DNA of 64,000 bases from Chryseobacterium gotjawalense. Lineage in GTDB: Bacteria; Bacteroidota; Bacteroidia; Flavobacteriales; Weeksellaceae. The notes below the pieces were generated by a model that saw nothing but the letters and a program-made list of their open reading frames with translations, was not told the origin of the DNA and ran no database searches. This document shows positions 44,374-52,628 of the stretch, in pieces. The position numbers and the translations under genes were made by a program. Where the stretch lies: assembly GCF_030012525.1 (NCBI RefSeq), contig NZ_CP124855.1, positions 1,302,001-1,366,000 of the forward strand, given 5' to 3'. How positions within the stretch are numbered: the stretch's first letter is position 1; every line of letters begins with the position of its first letter.

Positions 44374-44871
44374 TTACTTTAAAGCATTCAAAGCTGCTTC
44401 GTAATTAGGTTCCTGTGCAATTTCGGGAACCTGCTCTGTATAAATTACTTTTCCGTTTTCATCGGCCACAATTACGGCACGGCTCAAAAGATCCTGCATT
44501 GGAGAATCGGAAATTTTCACCCCGAAATCATCTCCAAAAGAGCCACGATAATCTGATAAACTTACCACATGATCGAGACCTTCTGCAGCACAGAAGCGGT
44601 TCAATGCAAAAGGCAAATCTTTTGAAACATTGATCACTACGGCATTTTCTAACGTCCCTGCTTCTTCATTAAATTTTCTCGCAGAAGCCGCACAAACACC
44701 GGTATCAATACTCGGAAAGATATTGAAAATCTTCTTTTTGCCGGAAAAATCATCATTGGTTTTTTCTTTTAAATCCACATTGATCAGTTTAAAGTTTTTC
44801 AACGTGGTTCCTATTTCTGGCAAGTTCCCGACTGTGTGAACCGGATTGCCCTGTAATGTAATGTCTGCCAT
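44374..44871 (-). CDS. tpx: Thiol peroxidase
   Basis: Cytosolic or periplasmic Tpx-type peroxiredoxin that reduces alkyl hydroperoxides and H2O2 with thioredoxin. The 165-residue protein has the peroxidatic Cys in DTGVCAASARKF (C60) and the resolving Cys at C94 (RFCAAEGLD). These are the typical Tpx Cys pair spacing of 34. It is a single gene with its own terminator, and a TAATTTTG element lies upstream at 44902-44895. Confidence 0.95.
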   Translation of the reverse strand: MADITLQGNPVHTVGNLPEIGTTLKNFKLINVDLKEKTNDDFSGKKKIFNIFPSIDTGVCAASARKFNEEAGTLENAVVINVSKDLPFALNRFCAAEGLDHVVSLSDYRGSFGDDFGVKISDSPMQDLLSRAVIVADENGKVIYTEQVPEIAQEPNYEAALNALK

Positions 44872-45056
44872 AATTTCGATTATTTATATTCATTCAAAAT
44901 TAGGAAAAATTTAACCAAGATCGGTACGATGAAAGTTAAATTAATCTTAATTAAACCTTCTGTCTCAGAAAATATTTTTCAGTCATCATTTATTTTTTTT
45001 AATAATTTAAGCATTTCTGCGGCAGTCAAAAAAACATTTAAATGAAAACGAGCCAA

Positions 45057-45626
45057 TTAAATTATGACAATATCATATTTATCCAGCAGTCCGGAAATTC
45101 CTGAGACTGAAAATTTCGCCTTTTTGAGACGGTTATTTTCAGGATCGATGGAATAATTGTAAGCGGTTCGGAAATCTGCTTTTTCTAAAATACTGTGCGC
45201 AAAAATGGCCTGTAAAAGATCGCAGTTGTCAAAAATAACACCGGTTAAATTGGATTCTGAAAAATCGATTTCCCGTAACTGACAATTTCTAAAGACGGTT
45301 TTTTTGATATTCATCTGAAAAAAGGTCGAATGGTTCAATTGGCAATTTTCAAAAGAAAAGGACAGTCCAAAATCATTGCACGTTTCAAACTGAAGACCGA
45401 GCATTTTACAGCCGGTGAACTTCACCTCCCGCAAAACCGTTCCATGCAGCAGCGCCAGGCTCCAGTTGCAATCCCGGAATTCGCAGTCAACGAATTTAAA
45501 TTCAGTGAGATTAGTTTCTTCAAAATTGCAGTTTGTGAACAGGCAGTTTTCATATTCGCCTTTAATTAAAGGTTTTTGGGAAAAATCTATTTTGTCAAAA
45601 GTTTGGTCGTGTAAATTATAAGACAT
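45057..45626 (-). CDS. Pentapeptide-repeat protein
   Basis: A 189-residue right-handed beta-helix protein, built of about 25 A(D/N)LXX-type pentapeptides, with many F and C in the central position (FTNCNFEETNLTEFKFVDC). It ends in YNYSIDPENNRLKKAKF and a C-terminal helix, an arrangement found in Qnr- and MfpA-like and related proteins. Qnr-type proteins protect DNA gyrase from quinolones, but whether this one does cannot be judged; most such proteins have unknown roles. No signal peptide. Confidence 0.85.
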   Translation of the reverse strand: MSYNLHDQTFDKIDFSQKPLIKGEYENCLFTNCNFEETNLTEFKFVDCEFRDCNWSLALLHGTVLREVKFTGCKMLGLQFETCNDFGLSFSFENCQLNHSTFFQMNIKKTVFRNCQLREIDFSESNLTGVIFDNCDLLQAIFAHSILEKADFRTAYNYSIDPENNRLKKAKFSVSGISGLLDKYDIVII

Positions 45627-45688
45627 GAATCTTTTTGTTAGTGTTTAGATCACTGCTAATTATCGTATAAATGAAAAAAGCAAATTTT

Positions 45689-46663
45689 TTATTTATCTTC
45701 TGTTTTTCTCCATCTCATTTCCCGCCACTCTTTTTGCTCTTCTTTCGACAGGAAAGACCACGCGATAATTCGACTTGATTTATTACCTGTTCCGATGGGA
45801 ATGGTTTTAATTTGGGCAACTTCCATTTCATTTAAGGCTTTATAAATCCCTTTCAGATTTGATTGTTTTGACACCAAAGTCGAAAACCAAAAACAGTTCT
45901 CTGCAAATTTCTGACTTTCGGTAATCATATCGTGAATAAACCTGGATTCGCCTCCTTCACAAATCAATTCACTGCTGATGCCGGCAAAATTAAGCGCCGG
46001 TCTTTCGGTTTTTTTTCCTTTGAGGTTTTTCACTTTTCGATGACTTCCTTTTTGAGCTTCTTCAGTGGAAGAGTGAAAGGGAGGATTGCACATGGAGAAA
46101 TCAATTTTCTCCTCACTGCTTAAAATTCCATCAAAAAAAGCTTTTGGATTCTCCTGTAAACGAACTTCGATTTTTCCTTCCAAAGATGGATTTGAAGTGA
46201 CAATATTATTTGAAGATTCCACAGACTGCGGATCAATATCTGACCCGATAAAATTCCAGCCATATTCTGAAACCCCGATGACCGGATAAATACAACTGGC
46301 GCCGACACCAATATCTAAAACTTTGATTTTATCACCTTCCGGCAGATCACCAAAATTACTTTGACCTAACAAATCGGCCATATAATGCAGATAATCGGCT
46401 CTACCGGGAATGGGCGGACATAAATTTTCATCCGGGAAATCCCAGTTTTTTATTCCGTAATAATGATTCAGCAAAGCTTTATTGAGCAATTTCACCGCTA
46501 TAGGATTTGCAAAATCAACCGATTCGGTACCATATTTATTAACTGTAATATGTTCAGCCAATTCAGGTACCGCTATTTTCAGGGCATCTAAATCATATCT
46601 TTCGCGATTTTTATTACGGATATGAAGTCTTATTTTTTCTTGCGTATTTTTTTCTGTTGACAT
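45689..46663 (-). CDS. rlmF: 23S rRNA (adenine(1618)-N6)-methyltransferase
   Basis: Methylates A1618 of 23S rRNA with SAM. The 324-residue protein has the SAM-binding VLDIGVGASCIYP near 120-132 and the N6-adenine methyltransferase motif NPPFHSS near 192-198, preceded by a DF-type turn. Length is close to E. coli RlmF. It is a single gene, transcribed from the 3' side of a short degenerate sequence that runs the other way. Confidence 0.93.
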   Translation of the reverse strand: MSTEKNTQEKIRLHIRNKNRERYDLDALKIAVPELAEHITVNKYGTESVDFANPIAVKLLNKALLNHYYGIKNWDFPDENLCPPIPGRADYLHYMADLLGQSNFGDLPEGDKIKVLDIGVGASCIYPVIGVSEYGWNFIGSDIDPQSVESSNNIVTSNPSLEGKIEVRLQENPKAFFDGILSSEEKIDFSMCNPPFHSSTEEAQKGSHRKVKNLKGKKTERPALNFAGISSELICEGGESRFIHDMITESQKFAENCFWFSTLVSKQSNLKGIYKALNEMEVAQIKTIPIGTGNKSSRIIAWSFLSKEEQKEWREMRWRKTEDK

Positions 46664-46665
46664 AA

Positions 46666-46923
46666 TTGATATTGATTTCTTGGCTGAGATTCAGGCGAAC
46701 TCACCTCTTAATTCTTAATTTGCAAAGAACGAAAAAAGCAGGTTGGAAACCTAACAATCTTAGTCAGTACTTTTCTCTTTTGCTCGTTTATTTCGGAATG
46801 GAACCACAATACTTTAGATGAGTTGAGAAAATTTATGATTTTCCCGCGAATGTGCAATTCCGTTTCTTGAAACTATTCGAAACCAATGCGACTGAGGTGT
46901 ATTTAAAAAAGCGCTTAGTCTAA
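46666..46923 (+). pseudogene. Degenerate ORF remnant, premature TGA
   Basis: A plus-strand frame that is protein-like but broken. The first section (46666-46818) includes GWKPNNLSQYF and LLLVYFGMEPQYFR. It is interrupted by TGA (46819-46821), and the same frame then continues for 33 codons with YDFPANVQF and FLKLFETNATEVYLKKRLV to a TAA at 46921. The composition reads like a real protein with one stop-creating point mutation. No family is recognised, and no start or complete N-terminus is seen. The 3' end overlaps the AhpD-like gene. Confidence 0.45.
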
Positions 46924-47352
46924 AGGTGTTCTTGTTGTAATCGCTATTCTGTTCCAACCATTGATGGCGACAACTGCCATGATGACGGCAGCCAATTCAT
47001 TTGGTGCTAAATGTTCTTCGGCATTTTTATAAACATCGTCTGGAACATGACCGTCAGTAATCAAAGTCATCGCTTCTGTCAACGCTAAAACTGCTCTTTC
47101 TTTCTCTGTAAAAAGTTCGGTTTCCCGCCAGGCATCCAATAAAAATAATCTTTGTGAGGTTTCACCCAATTTCATCGCATCACGCGTGTGCATATTAATG
47201 CAGAATGCGCAACCATTTATTTGCGAAGCTCTGGTTTTAATAAGTTCGTAAAGTATTTTATCCAAACCACTTTGGGCAAGATATTTTTCAAGTCCTATCA
47301 TGGCTTCGTACGCCTTGGGATCTACTTTTGAGATATTTATTCTGGTTTTCAT
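46915..47352 (-). CDS. AhpD-like carboxymuconolactone decarboxylase family protein
   Basis: A 145-residue AhpD/CMD-family protein. The active motif is CAFCINMHTRDA at 48-59: C48-x2-C51-x3-H55, the redox and proton-relay triad of the AhpD family. Members reduce disulfides or peroxides, or act on lactones. It is a probable antioxidant protein. Single gene on the minus strand. Confidence 0.88.
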   Translation of the reverse strand: MKTRINISKVDPKAYEAMIGLEKYLAQSGLDKILYELIKTRASQINGCAFCINMHTRDAMKLGETSQRLFLLDAWRETELFTEKERAVLALTEAMTLITDGHVPDDVYKNAEEHLAPNELAAVIMAVVAINGWNRIAITTRTPLD

Positions 47353-47431
47353 TGTTGAATATTTTATATGTTTTTACCTCAAAAACAACTACTGTTTTAA
47401 TTAAAAAGGTAGAAAGGAGCTGAATTAATTA

Positions 47432-47941
47432 TTACAGTTTGATCTCAAAATAACACACGTCGGCATTTTGATAATGTTCCTGCAATTCAGAAGAATCTTT
47501 TAGCTTTTTCATTCCTAAAAATTGAAATCCACTATTTTTATAATGATTGATTAACCGATCGTTTTGTCCGCAAGTATCCATTCTTACAAATTTTTTATTT
47601 TGTTTTTTGGCAAATTCTTTTGACCATTCGGCAATTGTCTGAACAAAGTTATTTCCTCTAAAATCAGGATTTGTCGCGATTCGATGAAGGTAGATGGCAT
47701 CATTGTTTTCACTCTCCTCCCAAATCTGCGCATCATTATAAGTAATCGCCCAAATGCAGGCAATTTTACCGTCGATCATTATTTTGAACTGTCGGTTTTC
47801 CATGACTTCAGTTGCAATAAAATCTTTATCAAATTCCGGCCAGACATTTCCGGGAAAGGTGATTTTTTGATAATCGGTTGCGAATTTATAAAGTCTGAAA
47901 ATTTCGGGGATATCGTCTAAAACGCTGTTTGTTATGATCAT
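47432..47941 (-). CDS. GNAT family N-acetyltransferase
   Basis: A 169-residue GNAT acetyltransferase. The acetyl-CoA-binding stretch has the R/Q-x-x-G-x-G/A pattern in NPDFRGNNFVQTIAEW, preceded by YLHRIATNP, and a late YKNSGFQFLG. The substrate is unknown. Single gene; 174 nt separate it from hemN. Confidence 0.88.
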   Translation of the reverse strand: MIITNSVLDDIPEIFRLYKFATDYQKITFPGNVWPEFDKDFIATEVMENRQFKIMIDGKIACIWAITYNDAQIWEESENNDAIYLHRIATNPDFRGNNFVQTIAEWSKEFAKKQNKKFVRMDTCGQNDRLINHYKNSGFQFLGMKKLKDSSELQEHYQNADVCYFEIKL

Positions 47942-48064
47942 TATTTAAGGTGAAATTTAACTTCTTTTCGTAAAGATAATGATAATCGGCTCGAAAATGC
48001 GGAGATGCGACAATAATAAAACATCTAAAAAAACAAAAATCGAAACTTTTAATTTTCACGTAAC

Positions 48065-48092
48065 GAAAAAAGCGACTTTTTCAGGCCGCTTT
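48065..48092 (-). terminator. hemN terminator
   Basis: AAAGCG/CGCTTT stem, extended by GAC/GGC imperfect pairing, then T residues on the minus strand, 25 nt after hemN. Confidence 0.7.
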
Positions 48093-48115
48093 CTATTTTT
48101 ATTTTAATATCAAAA

Positions 48116-49474
48116 TTATATGGTCATCGAAAAAATCCTTGTTTCGGGTTTGTTCCGCATCATTCTTAAATCAAAAGTCATCGCTACATTTCGGGTAAAA
48201 GCGCGGCCTTTTTCGGTTATTTTAATGGTATTGTCAGCAATTTCTACCAAGCCATCGGTTTCCATTTCTTTTAAGGCTTCCAGCGCATTTTCGATTTCGG
48301 GGAAAGCAGTTTGCAAATCCCAGGAAGTTTCCAGACGGCACATTAAATTCAGAATATGTTTTCTGATGATTAAATCTTCCTGATTCAAGACATGTCCTTT
48401 TACCACAGGAATAATTCCTTCTTCTACGATTTTCTGATACTCCTCTACACTTTTATTATTTTGGGCAAAAGCATACCAGGAATCTGAAATTGCCGACATT
48501 CCCAAACCAATCATTAACTGGGTTTTGCTGGACGAATATCCCATAAAATTTCGGTGAATATCGCCGGAAACCATCGATTGATAAAGGTCATCGTGTTCCA
48601 AAGCGAAGTGATCCATTCCTACTTCGATATAGCCTAATTCTTCCAACAGTTTTTTTCCGTTGGTATAGAGTTTTCTTTTTTCTTCACCGCTTGGCAAATC
48701 GTTTTCGTCGAAACCTCTTTGTCCAACTCCTTTAATCCAGGGAACATGGGCGTAAGAATAAAATGCTAAGCGGTCCGGTTTTAATTCCAAAGTTTTGCGA
48801 ATTGTATATTCCATTTTTTCCCAAGTGTGAAATGGCAAACCAAACACCAAATCGTGAGAAACGCCTTTGTAACCGATTTCACGCGCCATTTCGGTCACCT
48901 TTTTTACATTTTCAAAAGGCTGAATTCTGTTGATCGCTTTCTGAACCTGAAGATCATAATCCTGCACCCCGAAACTGGCTCTTCGGAAACCTAAATCATA
49001 TAAAGTCTGCAAATGCTCTCTGGTCGTATTATTCGGATGTCCTTCAAAAGAGAATTCCGGATGCTCGGCGATTTCTGCTTTGGCAAAAATCCCTTCCAAT
49101 AGAATTCTTAAATTTTCTGGAGAAAAGAAAGTGGGTGTTCCGCCACCTAAATGGAGTTCTTTGATTTTGGGAGTTCGGCCAAATAATTTCACATATAAAT
49201 CCCACTCTTTCAGAACCGTTTCCAGATACGGAGTTTCTACAGAATGTTGCTTGGTAATTCTTTTGTGACAGGCACAAAACGTACACAACTGCTCACAAAA
49301 CGGCAAGTGAATATAAATGGAGATCCCTTCGGAATCATTGGTTTCATTAAAAGTTCTCAAGACAGACTGCTGCCAAAGATCGCTGGTAAAACTGGCGTCA
49401 TCCCAAAAAGGAACGGTTGGATAAGAAGTATAACGCGGTCCGGGAATATTATATTTATCGATTAAAGAATTCAT
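48116..49474 (-). CDS. hemN: Oxygen-independent coproporphyrinogen III oxidase
   Basis: Radical-SAM enzyme of heme biosynthesis for low oxygen: decarboxylates coproporphyrinogen III to protoporphyrinogen IX. The 452-residue protein starts with the HemN N-terminal YTSYPTVPFW, has the radical-SAM cluster C60-x3-C64-x2-C67 (CEQLCTFCACH), the GGGTP motif near 120 and the C-terminal HemN winged-helix (about 375-440). TATTTTTG at 49537-49530 is a likely -7 element. It stands alone. Confidence 0.96.
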   Translation of the reverse strand: MNSLIDKYNIPGPRYTSYPTVPFWDDASFTSDLWQQSVLRTFNETNDSEGISIYIHLPFCEQLCTFCACHKRITKQHSVETPYLETVLKEWDLYVKLFGRTPKIKELHLGGGTPTFFSPENLRILLEGIFAKAEIAEHPEFSFEGHPNNTTREHLQTLYDLGFRRASFGVQDYDLQVQKAINRIQPFENVKKVTEMAREIGYKGVSHDLVFGLPFHTWEKMEYTIRKTLELKPDRLAFYSYAHVPWIKGVGQRGFDENDLPSGEEKRKLYTNGKKLLEELGYIEVGMDHFALEHDDLYQSMVSGDIHRNFMGYSSSKTQLMIGLGMSAISDSWYAFAQNNKSVEEYQKIVEEGIIPVVKGHVLNQEDLIIRKHILNLMCRLETSWDLQTAFPEIENALEALKEMETDGLVEIADNTIKITEKGRAFTRNVAMTFDLRMMRNKPETRIFSMTI

Positions 49475-49625
49475 TTGGAAGTATGGTTTTTACGGATATT
49501 TATGAAATTCATTTTGAAATTTCATTTTGCAAAAATACGAAATAACTTAAGAGTGGTCGAATTCTGAAATAGAACTTGTAAATCGTACAGATGAGTTTTG
49601 ACAGTTTTCTAATGTTTGAAAATGA

Positions 49626-50654
49626 CTAAAGACCATTACTGAACTTCATCTTCACAATCCTGTTTTTTCCTGCAAAAACAGCCGTATTTTCATCAATCCA
49701 CTCGCAAACATACAATCCTTTTTCCTCTGAAATGGTTTTCCAGGTTTTGCCGTAATCATTAGAAAATTCGATATTTTGATCACCGACTGCGATCATATCT
49801 TTTCCTTTCGATTTCGGACGGAATTTTACGCAGGTTTTATAACCGCCATTTTTGCCGGAAGCTTGAATCTGCCACGTTTTTCCGCCATCGTTTGTGGTAG
49901 CGATATTATTAATATTTTCTGCTTGTTTGGTATAATCGCCGCCGACAGCAATTCCGAAATTTTCATCATAGAAATCGATGGAGTAGATTCCTTGGGAAGA
50001 AGTCCCCTGAATAAATGGTGTTTCAAATAAATGAATTTTTCCTGTTTTCAAATTCATCTTTATTATTCGGGACACCATTCCGCCTGTCGCTATCCAAATA
50101 TTTTTCTTGGAAGAAGCTATATTGGTATTGCTTGCAGCAAAAGCAGCTTCTCCTTTTTTCAAATCCAAAAGCTCTTTATTAAGATAATTAATATTAAAAT
50201 TTCCGTTGCCGGTGAATCTTGCAAATTTCAATTTTAAATTCTCTTCAGGATCGCTGAAAGTATAAAAATAATTACCTTGAAAATACAGGGCGTCATAAAA
50301 AGCGTTTTTCGCGCTATCGGTATGCACCACTTCCGGTTTCAGCGTCAACTTATCAATTCTAAAAAAGTAAGCAGGACTTTCAATATTAATAGCGTAAAAA
50401 TAAGCATTATTCTGCGCTAAGGTGCGAAACTGCAAATTCTCACCGGACAATCTTATTTGCTTTTTATCCGCAGAATCCTTTAAACTGACATATCCGAATT
50501 TGGAATCTGTTCCGGAATACCATACTTTTCCATCGTAAATCTGCAAGGCACGAATGGAGATATTATCTTTTAATAACGTTTGAAATTCCACCTTTTGAGC
50601 AAAGAGAAAATTTAAGCATAAAAGAAAGAGCACGAAACCGAAAGCTTTTTTCAT
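49626..50654 (-). CDS. Exported BNR/Ycf48-like beta-propeller protein
   Basis: A 342-residue protein with a signal peptide (about 1-19). The body is predicted to be a beta-propeller, with Asp-box (BNR) motifs TNDGGKTWQ near 251-259 and SNDYGKTWK near 300-308. Such proteins in Flavobacteriia are often annotated as oxidoreductase or exo-alpha-sialidase-like, without function evidence. TATTTTTG at 50678-50671 is a likely -7 element. The gene stands beside the IS1182 insertion and reads away from it. Confidence 0.8.
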   Translation of the reverse strand: MKKAFGFVLFLLCLNFLFAQKVEFQTLLKDNISIRALQIYDGKVWYSGTDSKFGYVSLKDSADKKQIRLSGENLQFRTLAQNNAYFYAINIESPAYFFRIDKLTLKPEVVHTDSAKNAFYDALYFQGNYFYTFSDPEENLKLKFARFTGNGNFNINYLNKELLDLKKGEAAFAASNTNIASSKKNIWIATGGMVSRIIKMNLKTGKIHLFETPFIQGTSSQGIYSIDFYDENFGIAVGGDYTKQAENINNIATTNDGGKTWQIQASGKNGGYKTCVKFRPKSKGKDMIAVGDQNIEFSNDYGKTWKTISEEKGLYVCEWIDENTAVFAGKNRIVKMKFSNGL

Positions 50655-50837
50655 TGAGATTTAATTTAATCAAAAATAGTAAAAAAAGGCGAGTGTCTTT
50701 TTAACATTGAGAGATTAAGGAAAATTAAGATTTTCATCGAGTATTATAATTAAATGAATCTAACTGGGGTTTAGCTCTAAAAAAATCCGATTTGGGAAAC
50801 AGTTAGGATTTTAAGTTTTGACCAAAAAAAATCCCGC

Positions 50838-50845
50838 CAAAAAAT
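50838..50845 (+). repeat. Left copy of 8-bp IS target duplication
   Basis: CAAAAAAT, immediately left of the IS1182 element, identical to 52591-52598 on the right. Confidence 0.8.
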
Positions 50846-50876
50846 GAGGTCACTGAAAAAGTGCTTTATAATAAAC

Positions 50877-50912
50877 AAAGGAGGGAAAACAGTTTTGTTT
50901 TCCCTCCTTTTT
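50877..50912 (+). terminator. Strong hairpin at left end of IS1182 element
   Basis: A 14-bp stem AAAGGAGGGAAAAC/GTTTTCCCTCCTTT with 6-nt loop AGTTTT, followed by TT. Position, upstream of the transposase gene, fits a shield that stops outside transcripts from entering the element. Confidence 0.8.
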
Positions 50913-50946
50913 CGTATCTTAAAGGCGTATTTCAAAAGCAGAATAT

Positions 50947-52395
50947 ATGTTGGTACAGCAAGAAAAACTAGCACTGAGTTCCTATTCCGGATTATATGAT
51001 TTAATTGTTCCCAGAGAAAATCTTCTTCGTAAAATTAATGAGCTTATTGATTTTTCTTTTATCTATGATGAGCTTTTGAACAAATATTGTTTAAGCAACG
51101 GTCGTAATGCAGAAAGCCCTGTGCGGATGTTCAAATACCTGCTTTTGAAAAGTATTTATACGGTTTCTGATGTAGATGTGGTGGAGCGTTCCCGGTATGA
51201 TATGTCGTTCAAGTATTTTTTGGGAATGACTCCCGAGGAGAATGTCATTAATCCCAGCTCGCTTACAAAATTCAGAAAACTGCGTTTGAAAGACAGCGAT
51301 CTGTTAAGTTTACTTATAGGCAAAACTGTGAGCATTGCCATTGAAAAAGGGATCATCAAATCCAGATCAATTATTGTAGACGCGACGCATACCCTGTCCA
51401 GAAGTAACCCTTTTTCCACGATAGAAGCATTGCGGGAACGCTCAAAATTACTTCGGAAAACCGTTTATCAGTTTGATGACGAATTTAAAACTCAAATGCC
51501 TTCAAAAAACACCGATAATGATCTAAACAAGGAATTGGATTATTGCAGAGAACTCGAAAAACGTATTGAAAACGACCCCGCTGTCTGTGAGATCCCTGCC
51601 GTAAAGGAGAAACTAAACCTTCTGAAAGAAATGATGGAAGACACCAACGAGCAATTGGTTTTTTCAAAAGACGGTGACGCCAAAACGGGTCATAAATCCG
51701 CTGACAGTTCTTTTTTCGGATACAAAACGCATCTGGCCATGAGCGAAGAGCGCATTATCACGGCAGCCGTTGTAACTTCTGGAGAGAAGGGTGATGGCCC
51801 GGAGCTTCCAAAATTATTGCAGATGAGCCAGGATAACGGGATGGAGGTAGATGCCATTATTGGCGATGCCGCTTACAGCGGAAAAGAAAATCTGAAATTA
51901 GCAAAGGAACAAAACATCAAAGTGGTCGCCCGACTGAATCCCGCCATCACGCAGGGGTTTCGAAAAGATGAAGATCAGTTTGACTATAATAAAGATGCTG
52001 ACCGTTTTGTTTGTCCTGCCGGGCACATGGCAATCCGCAAGGCTAGGCAGGGCAAGAAAAACAAAGGGAAAAATCAGGTTGACACTTATTATTTTGATAT
52101 CGAAAAGTGCAAGGTTTGCCCACTGAACGAAGGCTGCTACAAAGCCGGGGCGAAATCCAAAACCTATTCAGTCTCCATTAAATCAAATTTCCATCAGGAG
52201 CAAATGGCTTTTCAGGAAAGCGATTATTACAAAGAAAGATCCAAACACCGCTATAAAATTGAAGCCAAAAACAGCGAACTTAAAAATGTGCACGGCTATA
52301 ACAGAGCGATTGCCTACGGCATCGAAAACATGCAAATGCAGGGAGCAATGGCTATTTTCGCAGTTAATTTGAAGAGGATACTGAAGTTAATATAG
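50947..52395 (+). CDS. IS1182 family transposase
   Basis: A 482-residue DDE transposase. An N-terminal InsH/DUF772-like helical domain (about 30-110, FKYLLLKSIYTVSDVDVVER) precedes the catalytic RNase H-like domain: first Asp in IIVDATHT (about residue 144), second in IIGDAAYSG (about 305) and Glu in IEAKNSELKN (about 441). A Cys-rich insert (DRFVCPAGHM, CKVCPLNEGC) before the last motif is typical of IS1182. The gene is full length and appears intact, so the element may be active. Confidence 0.95.
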   Translation: MLVQQEKLALSSYSGLYDLIVPRENLLRKINELIDFSFIYDELLNKYCLSNGRNAESPVRMFKYLLLKSIYTVSDVDVVERSRYDMSFKYFLGMTPEENVINPSSLTKFRKLRLKDSDLLSLLIGKTVSIAIEKGIIKSRSIIVDATHTLSRSNPFSTIEALRERSKLLRKTVYQFDDEFKTQMPSKNTDNDLNKELDYCRELEKRIENDPAVCEIPAVKEKLNLLKEMMEDTNEQLVFSKDGDAKTGHKSADSSFFGYKTHLAMSEERIITAAVVTSGEKGDGPELPKLLQMSQDNGMEVDAIIGDAAYSGKENLKLAKEQNIKVVARLNPAITQGFRKDEDQFDYNKDADRFVCPAGHMAIRKARQGKKNKGKNQVDTYYFDIEKCKVCPLNEGCYKAGAKSKTYSVSIKSNFHQEQMAFQESDYYKERSKHRYKIEAKNSELKNVHGYNRAIAYGIENMQMQGAMAIFAVNLKRILKLI

Positions 52396-52496
52396 AGAAG
52401 AACGATATCTGAGCAGTAATTTATCAAAAGTCGTCACAGAGCACACATCCAAGACCATAAAGCCACAAAAATTTTATACACAAAAAAAGAAAAGAA

Positions 52497-52528
52497 CTTA
52501 TTACGAAAGTTTTAAACATCGTAATAAG
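52497..52528 (-). terminator. Hairpin/terminator at right end of IS1182 element
   Basis: A 10-bp perfect stem CTTATTACGA/TCGTAATAAG with a 12-nt loop. On the minus strand it is followed by a T-rich tract (TTCTTTTCTTTTTTT), so it may terminate transcripts that come from the amino acid permease gene. Confidence 0.7.
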
Positions 52529-52590
52529 CTCTCCTTTGTAACCCAAATTAGAAGAATAAACTAAAAATCATAGGGTTTTTCAGTGACCTC

Positions 52591-52598
52591 CAAAAAAT
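52591..52598 (+). repeat. Right copy of 8-bp IS target duplication
   Basis: CAAAAAAT directly after the right inverted repeat, identical to the copy at 50838-50845. Confidence 0.8.
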
Positions 52599-52628
52599 GA
52601 CGGGAAATCTATTGTTATATTTTGATAT

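Larger units (their letters stand above)
50846..52590 (+). mobile_element. IS1182-family insertion sequence, complete
   Basis: A 1,745-bp element with 15-bp perfect terminal inverted repeats: GAGGTCACTGAAAAA at 50846-50860 and its complement at 52576-52590. It contains one intact transposase gene (50947-52395) and hairpins near both ends (50877-50912 and 52497-52528). It is flanked by identical 8-bp copies of CAAAAAAT. Joining the flanks reconstructs the loop and stem of an intrinsic terminator for the amino acid permease gene, so the element interrupted that terminator. Confidence 0.93.

Noticed and set aside
45057-45626. Quinolone-resistance Qnr protein call for the pentapeptide-repeat gene
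   Set aside because: Pentapeptide repeats alone do not show this; the sequence differs from classical Qnr proteins as I remember them, so only the family is reported.
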